Source: Verrucomicrobiota bacterium
GTDB taxonomy: Bacteria; Verrucomicrobiota; Verrucomicrobiia; Opitutales; UBA953
DNA length: 40,501 nucleotides
Reading direction: 5' to 3'
Assembly: GCA_026397965.1 (NCBI GenBank)
Contig: JAPLTU010000062.1
Location: 1 to 40,501, forward strand
Of this stretch, positions 24,810 to 33,300 are shown in pieces. How positions within the stretch are numbered: position 1 is the first letter of the stretch; each line of letters starts with the position of its first letter. The notes below the pieces were generated by a model, which ran no database searches, had not been told where the DNA came from, and worked only from the letters and a program-made list of their open reading frames with translations. A program made the translations under genes and the position numbers.

Positions 24810-24838
24810 TTGACAATTCGTGGCAGATTCCCTGCATA
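24810..24838 (+). promoter_or_regulatory. Candidate promoter of tRNA-His with overlapping inverted repeat
   Basis: A perfect TTGACA (24810-24815) is followed after 17 bases by TGCATA (24833-24838). The -35 overlaps an inverted repeat TTGTCA-N5-TGACAA (24800-24816). A small hairpin CCTTCT-GCGA-AGAAGG (24845-24860) lies between promoter and tRNA and may mark the processed leader. Confidence 0.4.
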
Positions 24839-24867
24839 GGGCTTCCTTCTGCGAAGAAGGCTCGAAT

Positions 24868-24945
24868 GGTGGTTGTAGCTCAGTTGGTTAGAGCACCGGT
24901 TTGTGGTACCGGGGGTCGGGGGTTCAAGTCCCCTCAATCACCCCA
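24868..24945 (+). tRNA. tRNA-His (anticodon GTG)
   Basis: Full cloverleaf. Acceptor GTGGTTG (24869-24875) pairs with CAATCAC (24935-24941) with one G-U. D-arm AGCTCAGTTGGTTAGAGC. Anticodon stem CCGGT/ACCGG closes the loop TTGTGGT with anticodon GTG. T-arm GGGGG-TTCAAGT-CCCCT. The genomic G at 24868 is the extra G-1 that identifies tRNA-His; it pairs with discriminator C73 (24942). CCA is encoded (24943-24945). Confidence 0.97.
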
Positions 24946-24948
24946 TCT

Positions 24949-24980
24949 TTAAAGCCCCGGAGCAATCCGGGGCTTTTCTT
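24949..24980 (+). terminator. Rho-independent terminator after tRNA-His
   Basis: AAAGCCCCGGA (24951-24961), loop GCAA, TCCGGGGCTTTT (24966-24977), ending in a T-rich tail. It directly follows the tRNA CCA end. Confidence 0.93.
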
Positions 24981-25003
24981 ATTTATCGATGCCCCTTGAA
25001 ACT

Positions 25004-25032
25004 TTGTACCTCCGTCGCGGGTTTCTTAGGTA
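25004..25032 (+). promoter_or_regulatory. Candidate promoter for a secreted protein gene
   Basis: TTGTAC (25004-25009), 17-base spacer, TAGGTA (25027-25032), five bases before ATG 25038. It follows the tRNA terminator, so the gene needs its own promoter. Confidence 0.35.
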
Positions 25033-25037
25033 ACCCC

Positions 25038-25835
25038 ATGCGCTTCGCCTTACTCGCCCTTTTCCCGTTGGCCACCTTGGCCGCGGAACTCAAACCTTTG
25101 ATGGTAGAAATCGATAAGGTGATTTTCTCCGACGACTTCACCCAAGCCCGCGACATCAAAGCAACCGCCGGAGCCGCCGCTAAAAATGCGACCGCCCCTC
25201 AACCCTGGAATCCTAATCAAGGGACGCGTTGGATTGTCGCCGATGGCGTCCTCAAGGGCCAAGCCTCCACGCCGGAATACCAAAGCTCGCACGTTACGCA
25301 CAAAGGCTTACATCCCCGCATCGTCCTTAACGCCACCCCGGCGGAATATGCGGTCAAGTTCTCGTTCCGGTTGATCGACGGCAAACCCTTCGACGCCGCC
25401 AACCGGAAGTCGGTCTCACCTTTCCTCGAGTTCGGTCACCACATCTCCCGGATCTCGTGGGGAGCCGAGGGGGCGATGCTTCTCGCTGATGCCGATAGTT
25501 TGGCGATTGATACCGCGAAAGGCTTCAAACTCGAAACCGAGAAGTGGTATACAGTGCTGGCCGAACGTCGCGCAGATGAAATCTATGTGCAGTTTCAAGA
25601 CGGTCCTTCCTTTCACGGTAAACATGCCAGCTACAAGAGCGAGCCTCACGCGGTCATGATCGCCGGGCTCGAAGCCGGGCACTTGGAAATCGACAACGTC
25701 ACGGTCTGGTCGATCAAAGCCGGCACAAACCCTGCGTGGGAAGCGACGCTTAAGGCCCATCCGGCGATTCCGGAAGTCCGCCTGCATGAAGCCAAGCCTG
25801 CGGCCGAAGCTACGCCCAAGAAGGCCAAAAAATAA
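25038..25835 (+). CDS. Secreted protein of unknown function, concanavalin-like beta-sandwich likely
   Basis: 265 residues. I chose ATG 25038 because it gives the signal peptide MRFALLALFPLATLAAE and because the upstream open frame runs through the tRNA and its terminator. The mature part has alternating short strands (VIFSDDFTQARDI, RWIVADGVLKGQAS, YAVKFSFRLIDG, GHLEIDNVTVWSI). This resembles the DUF1080/laminin-G-like beta-sandwich seen in many secreted verrucomicrobial and planctomycetal proteins. It has no lectin motif I can assign. The C-terminus is Ala/Lys/Pro-rich (KPAAEATPKKAKK). A carbohydrate-binding role is only a guess. Confidence 0.75.
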   Translation: MRFALLALFPLATLAAELKPLMVEIDKVIFSDDFTQARDIKATAGAAAKNATAPQPWNPNQGTRWIVADGVLKGQASTPEYQSSHVTHKGLHPRIVLNATPAEYAVKFSFRLIDGKPFDAANRKSVSPFLEFGHHISRISWGAEGAMLLADADSLAIDTAKGFKLETEKWYTVLAERRADEIYVQFQDGPSFHGKHASYKSEPHAVMIAGLEAGHLEIDNVTVWSIKAGTNPAWEATLKAHPAIPEVRLHEAKPAAEATPKKAKK

Positions 25836-25865
25836 GCCGACGCCGGACGTGCGCTTTCGGGTGAC

Positions 25866-26366
25866 TTACTGCGCGCCCTTGGCCTTGAAATAAGCTTCGA
25901 GGGTATCGCGGATGGCCTTCTCCAGTTCATCGTCCTTGGCCTTCACTTCCGCATCCAGAACCGGATCACCCACGATGGCGCCTTTGCGGAAATAACCACC
26001 GTCCCCCGCGAAGTTAATCCGCTGCGCATAGTAGCTCGCGTAACTGATATTATACTTATAACCGGAGGAATAATTCTGGAAACGCAAGGTCAGCGATTCG
26101 ACGGGGTAGTCGGGCTTGATCTTCACAACGGCTGCCCGGAGCAAGACCAACGCTTCCGGCGCCTCGCATTTGATTCGGTTATCCATGAACCGAACGTCTT
26201 CGGGCAATTCGACCGTGTGCGGAAAGAAAACTCCCGCTCGTACGCCGCGAAAATCCGTATTCGGAATCCCATAATACAAGATTGCGGCCGTGAGGAGCGT
26301 CGTACCCAGCAGCAGGGCGATATTAACGAAGGGATTCGACTCCTCCTTGAGCTTAACGGCGCACAT
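25866..26366 (-). CDS. Single-pass membrane protein of unknown function
   Basis: 166 residues. A short polar N-terminus (MCAVKLKEESN) is followed by one membrane helix (FVNIALLLGTTLLTAAILYYGI, about 13-34), then a soluble domain with FFPHTVELPEDVRFMDNRIK and a charged helical C-terminus (KAKDDELEKAIRDTLEAYFKAKG). No family recognised. Topology would place the domain in the periplasm. It sits 61 bases downstream of the large cytochrome gene and may be co-transcribed with it. The coding frame is supported by codon use and clear start and stop. Confidence 0.65.
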   Translation of the reverse strand: MCAVKLKEESNPFVNIALLLGTTLLTAAILYYGIPNTDFRGVRAGVFFPHTVELPEDVRFMDNRIKCEAPEALVLLRAAVVKIKPDYPVESLTLRFQNYSSGYKYNISYASYYAQRINFAGDGGYFRKGAIVGDPVLDAEVKAKDDELEKAIRDTLEAYFKAKGAQ

Positions 26367-26427
26367 CTCGGTGGAGATAACCCAGACGGATACCGTGGCA
26401 ATCAGATATGAAGCGGCGGCAAAATCG

Positions 26428-29355
26428 TCACTTCAACGTCTGCAAGAATGCCTTGATGTCTTCGATTTCCTGCGCCTTTAAGATCAAGCCCATCGGGGGC
26501 ATGGGAGAGACGCCAAGCTTCTCGAAGCCCTTGGCCAGGACTTTATTTGGCTCCAGCAATGACTCTTGGATGTAGGCCGGAGTCCCCCGGGTCGCGATAC
26601 CATCGAGAGCCGGGCCGATAGCACTGCCCTTCCCTTTCAACATGTGGCAGTTCACGCAGGCCGCAATCGGATGCTTGAGAACGATCTGCTCGCCGCGGGC
26701 AGCCACACCCGCAGTCACGGGAGCCTCGCCCACTAAAGTCAGTTCACACAGTTTCACATCATCGAACAAGGCGTCGCCAGCGGCAGCAACCTGTAGAAGA
26801 TTGATGCTGGCCTTGGTCCGATTGCCACTATTGAAGACGACGTCAACTTCGCCCCACTCCGATTCGCGGGCGACAATCTTCTCGGTCTCAGCACGGCCGA
26901 TATGATCATTCAGGCTGGCTTTGCCCCGCAGGGCGTGGGTCTTGATCCAAGCGCTCAAGCGATACTCGGTGTTCGGCTTGAGTTCCACGTCGGCGTGCAG
27001 ACTCGTATCGACATCTCCGCGGGCGATGACGCGCACGGAGACCTTGCCGGAATGCACTAGTTTAGGGTCGGTCACCACGCCCCACTCCACCGACTTATTA
27101 CCGGACTTAGTGCCATAATCACGACGCTTCCAGCCAGCGGTAAGTTTCTTATCCGCGGCAAGCTCCTCAAAGCCGGGATTGGGAAGCAAATTTGGCCCTT
27201 CGACGTAACTGGCAGTCTTATGCTTTTTGGCGAGCAGGTGCGCGGCTTCGTTGAGCCATTCGTCCGCCTTGACGACTGCGTCGGAGGAGAGCTGACGCAC
27301 CAACGTCTGCACCTCGGGCGTCGTGGAAAAATCAGCCAGTTTAACGAATGCCGCCAGACGCGTGACAGGATTCTTATCCGCGACGACACCTGCTCCGAAA
27401 AAGAGCCCCTGGGAGGCAACATCATCGCCGAGTGCCCGGATCGCATTTCGACGTAAAATGTCGTCGCGCGACAGCAGAGCCTTCTGGTGGGTTTCGACAT
27501 CTAACTGACCCAGCCCCTGGAGCGCCCAGAGCGCGTGAACAGCAGCGATGCCGGACTTTTCATCCCGTGCCAGTTTCTTCAGTTCCAAAACTAGTCCGAT
27601 TTTTTGCCCCTCGACGATGGCTTGCTGCGCGCGCAGTCGACCATACTGCGTCGAGCCCGACAAGCCCGCAAGCAGTTCGGTATCAGCCGAGCCGAGCGCC
27701 GGCGAGACCACGGGTTTGGTTTTGGAAATTACCCGATAGATTCGTCCACGGCTGTGGTCGCGCAGCGCATTCTCGTGTGCGCCCCCGCCGCCGGTCTTTG
27801 CATCGTAACCGCCACGAATTGTACTTGGCGTCGGATTGTGCTGAATGATGAAGTTCTGCCAATCCGCCACCCAGATGGCACCGTCCGGGCCGACCGCCGC
27901 ATAGACCGGCGAAAGCCATTCATCGGAGCTCGCGAGCAGATTGAAGCCGTCCTTGGCGACATACCCCGCACCGTCGGCCTGCACATCCATCAGCGTCACG
28001 ACCTTCATCGTCGGCTCACAGACCATGACCATGCCCTGGAGACGTTCTGGTAGTTGGGCGGAGTAGATAAAATTGGAGCCGGCGGCGGCCGTATATCCCC
28101 CCATGACGTCGACCTGGCGGAAGTTCGGGGTGATGGTGTGGACCTCGCCGACCAGATTGATTTTCTTAGCGGTCATGGTGCGAGCGCCTTTCGGAAGGAC
28201 GGAGTTCGGAATGCCGCCGTAGAAAATCGGAGCGGCATTGGCTGTACCGCCAAACTCATCTCCGGCCGCATTCGCGCTCTGGGCCCAGGTGTTATTAGTA
28301 AACTGATGGAGGAACTGGATTTTTTGCCCGTCAGCCGTGAAGCGATAACTCCCCATGGCGAATCGCTTGTCTTCACCCCCGACCTTGCCTTCGAAACCGC
28401 TATAACCGACGGCCCCGCGTAACCAGTTATCATAACCATAGGAGAGATTGCTGGCCTGAGCGTGGGTGTCGCGAATACCCCAGCCTGTCATGATGACCTG
28501 ACGGACGTCGGCATGATCACCGCCCGTACTATCTTTCAGAAACAGGAAGTTCGGGGGCTGGGAGACGATGATGCCGCCATGGGCGAAGGTAAAACTTGTC
28601 GGAATATTAAGATGATCGGCGAAGACCGTGAACTTGTCGGCCTGGCCGTCGCCGTCGGTGTCTTCGCAGATAACAATCTTATCGTGACCCTGCTGCTGGT
28701 CTTCCATGACGCCGTGCGGGTAATCGGAGGTCTCGGCTACCCAAAGGCGACCGCGGTGATCCCAGGCGAACGCGATCGGCTTCATGATGTCTGGCTCGGA
28801 AGCGAAGAGCTTCAGCTCCATGTCGGCCGGGACTTGCGTGCGCTCCATGCTACCCTTCACCGAGAAAGGCTGCTGGAACGTCAACGGCTTGGAACGTTTC
28901 TCGTAGTTCGCTACGTTCGGATTTTCCTCGCGGATTTCCGGTTCGCGCTGGGCGAGGAAATTTCGCCAAGCACCCAGTCGCTCCGGCGAAAGCCGTGACT
29001 CAAGTTCCGTCCGGAACGAAAGCGCCGTAGCCTCAGCCGAGAGCATGAAAATCGGCAGAGCCTGTCCGGACGGTAATGGATAAACTGACCCCAAGGCCGG
29101 CTGAGCGGCGGCAGCTGGCTTTACCAAAATGGCGTCGTAATAGCCGATACGTGACGCGTCAGGAGACGCTCCCGTCGCATAATCGAACCAAATACCCTCG
29201 CGACCGAGTGCCGCCATCAAATCATGGAGCGAGCCCTTGGCCGACTGTTCGCTACCCGCCGTATCAAGGTAAAGAATCCGCAGCGGACCTTCGGCGGCGA
29301 AGACCTGTGAAACCGACAGCAGCAGGATAACACGTAAGACGGCGAAGATTCGCAT
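26428..29355 (-). CDS. PVC-type secreted dehydrogenase/HEAT/cytochrome c fusion protein
   Basis: 975 residues from ATG 29355. MRIFAVLRVILLLSVSQVFAAE is a signal peptide; a longer frame to 29484 is not protein-like. Parts in order: a ThuA-like N-terminus (LRILYLDTAG, about 24-150); the PVC membrane-bound dehydrogenase beta-propeller with FASEPDIMKPIAFAWDHRGRLWVAE and DTDGDGQADKFTVFADHL (about 165-500); HEAT-like helices (about 560-680); a carbohydrate-binding-like jelly roll starting NLLPNPGFEELA (about 720-870); and a C-terminal c-type cytochrome with CVNCH haem attachment and an MPPMG axial Met. Such proteins are abundant in Planctomycetota and Verrucomicrobiota and are thought to oxidise sugars or alcohols in the periplasm. 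The substrate is unknown. Confidence 0.9.
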   Translation of the reverse strand: MRIFAVLRVILLLSVSQVFAAEGPLRILYLDTAGSEQSAKGSLHDLMAALGREGIWFDYATGASPDASRIGYYDAILVKPAAAAQPALGSVYPLPSGQALPIFMLSAEATALSFRTELESRLSPERLGAWRNFLAQREPEIREENPNVANYEKRSKPLTFQQPFSVKGSMERTQVPADMELKLFASEPDIMKPIAFAWDHRGRLWVAETSDYPHGVMEDQQQGHDKIVICEDTDGDGQADKFTVFADHLNIPTSFTFAHGGIIVSQPPNFLFLKDSTGGDHADVRQVIMTGWGIRDTHAQASNLSYGYDNWLRGAVGYSGFEGKVGGEDKRFAMGSYRFTADGQKIQFLHQFTNNTWAQSANAAGDEFGGTANAAPIFYGGIPNSVLPKGARTMTAKKINLVGEVHTITPNFRQVDVMGGYTAAAGSNFIYSAQLPERLQGMVMVCEPTMKVVTLMDVQADGAGYVAKDGFNLLASSDEWLSPVYAAVGPDGAIWVADWQNFIIQHNPTPSTIRGGYDAKTGGGGAHENALRDHSRGRIYRVISKTKPVVSPALGSADTELLAGLSGSTQYGRLRAQQAIVEGQKIGLVLELKKLARDEKSGIAAVHALWALQGLGQLDVETHQKALLSRDDILRRNAIRALGDDVASQGLFFGAGVVADKNPVTRLAAFVKLADFSTTPEVQTLVRQLSSDAVVKADEWLNEAAHLLAKKHKTASYVEGPNLLPNPGFEELAADKKLTAGWKRRDYGTKSGNKSVEWGVVTDPKLVHSGKVSVRVIARGDVDTSLHADVELKPNTEYRLSAWIKTHALRGKASLNDHIGRAETEKIVARESEWGEVDVVFNSGNRTKASINLLQVAAAGDALFDDVKLCELTLVGEAPVTAGVAARGEQIVLKHPIAACVNCHMLKGKGSAIGPALDGIATRGTPAYIQESLLEPNKVLAKGFEKLGVSPMPPMGLILKAQEIEDIKAFLQTLK

Positions 29356-29480
29356 AGGGGTATGCCGTAATGAAAGCCTGCGGCCTACTTCTGGCAATAG
29401 GTTCTCTCGCCAAAACCTAGGCGTTCTTGCGAGCGGACCGTGTCGGATGTCGTAATCATAAAAGCCCGAGGGAGCTGGGC

Positions 29481-29509
29481 ACAAAAAACGGCGCCCAAAG
29501 GGCGCCGTT
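29481..29509 (-). terminator. Rho-independent terminator of groESL
   Basis: On the minus strand, AACGGCGCCC (29509 to 29500), loop TTT, GGGCGCCGTT (29496 to 29487) and a T-run (29488-29483 complement) follow the groEL stop by about 30 bases. Perfect 10-bp stem. Confidence 0.93.
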
Positions 29510-29538
29510 CGTAAGTTATCGGATTAAGAACCCAGACC

Positions 29539-31164
29539 TCAGTGATCGTGGTGATCACCACCGGCCGAAGGTTTATTATCCTCAGGCATGTCGGTGATTA
29601 GGCACTCAGTCGTCAGAAGCAGGCCAGCCACCGAGGCGGCGTTGATGATGGCCGTACGCGTCACCTTGGTAGGATCCACGACACCGGCAGCGATCAAGTC
29701 TTGGTACTCGCCAGTAGCAACGTTGTAACCATTGCCACCCTTATGCTTGAGCATGACTTCCTGAACAATCAGGGAGCCTTCGACACCAGCATTGGAGCAG
29801 AGAGTGCGGAGCGGCTCTTCAATCGCCTTACGGACGATCTGGGCGCCGATTTTTTCATCACCAACGAGGCTATTGATCACAGCATCGATGGCTTTGACGG
29901 TACGAAGCAGGGCAACACCGCCCCCAGGGACGATGCCTTCTTCGACGGCGGCTCGGGTAGCGTGAAGGGCGTCATCGACGCGGTCCTTCTTCTCCTTAAG
30001 TTCGGTTTCCGTCGCAGCACCCACGTGGATGACGGCAACGCCACCGGCGAGCTTAGCGAGACGCTCCTGGAGCTTTTCCTTATCGTAATCAGAAGTGGTC
30101 TCTTCGATCTGGCGACGGATGAGTTTCACGCGACCCTGGATGTCAGCGGACTTGCCGGCACCCTGAATGATCGTGGTGTTTTCCTTGTCAGCCACGATTC
30201 GCTTGGCGCGACCGAGGTCAGCGACTTTTACGGACTCGAGCTTAATCCCGAGGTCATCGGTGACGAAGCGACCACCCGTAAGGACGGCGATGTCTTCCAT
30301 CATGGCCTTACGGCGATCACCGAAGCCTGGAGCCTTGACGGCGCAGACGTTGATGGTGCCACGGAGGCGATTGACGACGAGGGTAGCGAGGGCTTCGCCT
30401 TCGATCTCTTCGGCAATAATGAGGAGAGGCTTACCAGTCTTGGCGACTTCCTGCAAGAGAGGCAGCAGGTCCTTCATGGCGCTGACCTTCTTTTCGTACA
30501 GAAGAATGTAAGCGTCTTCGAGGATGGCCTCGAGGGTTTCAGCGTTGGTCGCGAAATAAGGCGAGAGGTAACCCTTGTCGAACTGCATACCTTCGACGAC
30601 GTCGAGGGTCGTTTCGATGGTCTTGGCTTCTTCGACCGTGATGGTGCCGTCCTTGCCAACGCGATCCATGGCCTCAGCGATGATGTCGCCGATGGAGGAA
30701 TCCCAATTAGCGGAAACGGTAGCGACCTGCTTGATTTCTTCGCGGGTCTTGATCTTCTTGGAGATGTTAGCGAGTTCCTTGACGATAGCTTCCGAAGCCT
30801 TGTCGACGCCACGCTTGACGAAAATCGGATTGGCACCGGCGGCGACGAAACGAAGGCCTTCCTTGTAGATGGCTTCGGCGAGAACGGTGGCGGTGGTCGT
30901 GCCGTCGCCCGCTTTGTCAGCGGTCTTCGAGGCGACTTCGCGCACCATTTGGGCGCCCATGTTTTCGTAAGGATCGTCGAGTTCGATTTCCTTGGCGACC
31001 GTGACACCGTCCTTGGTGACCTTCGGAGCGCCGAATTTCTTGTCGATCATCACGTTGCGGCCCTTAGGACCGAGCGTGACCTTGACGGCACGGGCGAGAA
31101 TCGAGACGCCATTGAGCACCTTGCGGCGAGCGGCTTCATCGAACAGAATCTGTTTCTTGGACAT
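29539..31164 (-). CDS. groEL: Chaperonin GroEL
   Basis: 60-kDa chaperonin, 541 residues; forms the double ring that folds proteins with GroES. The ATP site is [14 protein letters not shown] and [12 protein letters not shown]. The apical domain and hinge are complete, with [17 protein letters not shown]. The C-terminal tail is [13 protein letters not shown], His/Asp-rich, rather than the usual GGM repeats that point into the cavity. It is in an operon with groES, 32 bases upstream. A long open frame runs antisense to it but is a codon-bias shadow. Confidence 0.98.
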   Translation of the reverse strand: MSKKQILFDEAARRKVLNGVSILARAVKVTLGPKGRNVMIDKKFGAPKVTKDGVTVAKEIELDDPYENMGAQMVREVASKTADKAGDGTTTATVLAEAIYKEGLRFVAAGANPIFVKRGVDKASEAIVKELANISKKIKTREEIKQVATVSANWDSSIGDIIAEAMDRVGKDGTITVEEAKTIETTLDVVEGMQFDKGYLSPYFATNAETLEAILEDAYILLYEKKVSAMKDLLPLLQEVAKTGKPLLIIAEEIEGEALATLVVNRLRGTINVCAVKAPGFGDRRKAMMEDIAVLTGGRFVTDDLGIKLESVKVADLGRAKRIVADKENTTIIQGAGKSADIQGRVKLIRRQIEETTSDYDKEKLQERLAKLAGGVAVIHVGAATETELKEKKDRVDDALHATRAAVEEGIVPGGGVALLRTVKAIDAVINSLVGDEKIGAQIVRKAIEEPLRTLCSNAGVEGSLIVQEVMLKHKGGNGYNVATGEYQDLIAAGVVDPTKVTRTAIINAASVAGLLLTTECLITDMPEDNKPSAGGDHHDH

Positions 31165-31196
31165 AGTAGTTTGGGTTTAGAGTGGGGAGAGACGAA

Positions 31197-31508
31197 TTAG
31201 TCGATGACGGCGAGGATTTCTTCTTCGCGCATCAGAAGGTAAATCTCTTCATCAAGTTTCACTTCCGTGCCGGCATATTTACCGACCAGAACCTTGTCGC
31301 CGACTTTCACGGAGAAAGGGATTTTCTTACCATCCTTGTCGAGAGCACCAGTGCCCAAGGCGATCACCTTGGCCTCCTGTGGCTTCTCTTTGGCAGAATC
31401 AGGGATAATGATTCCGCCCTTGATTTCTTCAGCTTCCTCGAAGCGCTGCAGAAGCACGCGGTCGGCGAGGGGCCGTACGGATTGTTTGGATTTGGTAGTC
31501 TTGGCCAT
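31197..31508 (-). CDS. groES: Co-chaperonin GroES
   Basis: 103 residues from ATG 31508. A frame extension to 31544 is not family-like. [41 protein letters not shown] is the standard N-terminal half including the mobile loop, and [34 protein letters not shown] the C-terminal half. It carries a short basic N-terminal addition (AKTTKSKQS). First gene of groESL. No CIRCE element lies upstream. Confidence 0.97.
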   Translation of the reverse strand: MAKTTKSKQSVRPLADRVLLQRFEEAEEIKGGIIIPDSAKEKPQEAKVIALGTGALDKDGKKIPFSVKVGDKVLVGKYAGTEVKLDEEIYLLMREEEILAVID

Positions 31509-31565
31509 GGTAGTTAGTTTGGGTAGAGGTGCGTCGGGGGACAAAGTAAGATTGCAGAACAGATG

Positions 31566-31580
31566 CCAAAACGGTTTTGG
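31566..31580. promoter_or_regulatory. Palindrome upstream of groES (possible heat-shock operator)
   Basis: CCAAAAC-G-GTTTTGG, a perfect 7-bp inverted repeat around one base, 58 bases upstream of the groES ATG. On the minus strand TTGGCA (31571-31566 region) at its edge could act as a -35 with TACTTT 15 bases later. It is not CIRCE (TTAGCACTC-N9-GAGTGCTAA), which is absent here. Confidence 0.35.
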
Positions 31581-31717
31581 CGAAGATAAGCAATCGATTT
31601 AGGGGTTTTTCGGGGTCAGTCTTGGTTAAAGACCGCCTTGGAGGCCATTTGTTCCCCTTTTCAACGGGACAGGGTGGCACAGGGGTGGGACACGCCAAGG
31701 TCTACCTTACCGGTCGT

Positions 31718-32095
31718 TCAAGCAATCTCGCCCGGCAACTTACCCTCGGGCTCTTTCAATTGATCGCCCCACCCCAGAATTCTGGCTTGGGCGCCATGGA
31801 ACTCGGCTTTGGTCTTATCCCCTCGCTCCATCCAAATGCGGGAGAGCGAAGTATGAATATGAATATCTTTAGGTCGGAGTCCGTGGGCATGCTCCCCCGC
31901 GGCCAAGGCCTCGTCATATTGATGCAGTGCGAAATGGACCTCGGCTTTAGCCAGCCAGGCCTCGAAACAATTCGCATCCAAGGCGACGGCTGAGGTCAGT
32001 TTCGCCAAGGCAGCCGCTTCATCGCCGAGGGCAAAATCAAAGGCCGCCTCCTCCGCCAAGCCCAGGGCGCGATTTACGGGTGAGTCAGAATCCAT
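31718..32095 (-). CDS. TPR-repeat protein, small
   Basis: 125 residues from the ATG at 32095; the frame stays open to 32164 but the added residues are not TPR-like. Three tetratricopeptide-like helical hairpins are visible: ALGLAEEAAFDFALGDEAAALAKLTSAVALD, CFEAWLAKAEVHFALHQYDEALAAGEHAHGLRP and IHIHTSLSRIWMERGDKTKAEFHGAQARILG. It lacks a signal peptide, so a cytoplasmic protein-protein interaction role is likely. It diverges from the aminopeptidase gene, whose start is 85 bases away. No partner can be named. Confidence 0.8.
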   Translation of the reverse strand: MDSDSPVNRALGLAEEAAFDFALGDEAAALAKLTSAVALDANCFEAWLAKAEVHFALHQYDEALAAGEHAHGLRPKDIHIHTSLSRIWMERGDKTKAEFHGAQARILGWGDQLKEPEGKLPGEIA

Positions 32096-32180
32096 CCACC
32101 CACGCTGAAGCCTGCGAAGAAGTCCGCAAGCGCTCCTTTCACGCTTGGAAAGCCCGGATGGCATCGCAAGTTAGCCCTTC

Positions 32181-33299
32181 ATGGATCCACGATTCGGACA
32201 GCTGGCCAAAGTCCTTTGCGGCTTTTCTACCCGCCTTAAAAAAGGCGAGAACGTGCTCATCGATGCTTTTGATATTCCGGAGGAGTTCGTCCTGGCGCTC
32301 GTCCGCGCCGTCCGGGCTTGCGGCGCCACGCCTATGGTCAACCTCCACCGGGCTCGCGTAAGCCGCGAAATGGTTCTCGGAGCCACCCCGGCACAACTTA
32401 AACTCGCCCGGGACCATGAACTCGCCCGGATGAAGAAGATGCAGGCATACATTGCGGTGCGCGGTTCTGAAAATATTTTCGAAGGCAGCGACATCCCCAG
32501 CGATCAAGCGAAGCTTCAAGGTGAGTTCATGCGGCCGGTACTCGACTGGCGCGTCAATAAGACCAAATGGGTCGTGCTCCGGTGGCCAACCGCTTCGATG
32601 GCCCAGCAAGCGAAAATGAGCACCGAAGGGTTTGCCGATTTTTATTTCCGCGTCTGCACCTTGGATTATTCGCGCATGATCCCCGGCATGGCCGCCTTGA
32701 AAAAGGCCATGGAAGCCACCGATCAGGTGCATATCACCAGCCCAGGTACTGATCTGAAATTCTCGATCAAAGGCATGAATGCCGTTCCTTGCGGCGGAGA
32801 ATATAACATCCCCGACGGCGAAGTCTTCACCGCGCCCATCAAGGACTCCGTCAACGGCGTCCTCCAATATAATTGTGCGACCGTCTACAGCGGCACGTCG
32901 TTTGAAAATATCCGCCTGGTCTTCAAAAAAGGTAAAATCGTCGAAGCGACTTCGAACAACACGAAGCGCCTCAATGAGATCCTTGATACCGACGGCGGCG
33001 CCCGCTTCATCGGGGAATTCGCCATCGGTTTCAATCCGCACATCCTCAACCCGATGCAGGATATCTTGTTCGACGAAAAGATTGCCGGCTCTTTCCATTT
33101 CACTCCCGGCAAATGCTATGAAGCGACCGACAACGGCAACCACTCCTCCATCCACTGGGACATGGTCTGCATCCAGCGCCCCGAATACGGCGGCGGAGAA
33201 ATTCGTTTCGACGGCAAAGTCATCCGCAAAGACGGCATCTTCCTCCCTCAACCTCTCCAAAAATTGAACCCTTCATACCTCCTCGGTAAGGCCCGCTAA
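32181..33299 (+). CDS. M29-family (thermophilic-type) aminopeptidase
   Basis: Metallo-aminopeptidase of the AmpS/aminopeptidase T family, 372 residues. The metal-binding blocks of the C-terminal domain are present: [22 protein letters not shown] with the first Glu ligands, [13 protein letters not shown] with Glu, the His-rich stretch [11 protein letters not shown] and [10 protein letters not shown] with His and Asp. The N-terminal domain ([15 protein letters not shown]) is typical. It removes N-terminal residues from peptides in the cytoplasm. The next gene starts one base after its stop, so the two are co-transcribed. Confidence 0.9.
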   Translation: MDPRFGQLAKVLCGFSTRLKKGENVLIDAFDIPEEFVLALVRAVRACGATPMVNLHRARVSREMVLGATPAQLKLARDHELARMKKMQAYIAVRGSENIFEGSDIPSDQAKLQGEFMRPVLDWRVNKTKWVVLRWPTASMAQQAKMSTEGFADFYFRVCTLDYSRMIPGMAALKKAMEATDQVHITSPGTDLKFSIKGMNAVPCGGEYNIPDGEVFTAPIKDSVNGVLQYNCATVYSGTSFENIRLVFKKGKIVEATSNNTKRLNEILDTDGGARFIGEFAIGFNPHILNPMQDILFDEKIAGSFHFTPGKCYEATDNGNHSSIHWDMVCIQRPEYGGGEIRFDGKVIRKDGIFLPQPLQKLNPSYLLGKAR

Positions 33300-33300
33300 G

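Noticed and set aside
24903-25037. N-terminal extension of the secreted protein gene into the tRNA
   Set aside because: The added residues come from tRNA and terminator sequence, and a signal peptide begins at 25038.
29701-31200. 499-residue open frame antisense to groEL
   Set aside because: It covers groEL almost entirely, has no family features and reads as an Asp/Gly-rich composition expected from the complement of GroEL codons.
31509-31717. CIRCE element for groESL
   Set aside because: TTAGCACTC and its inverted partner are not present on either strand upstream of groES.
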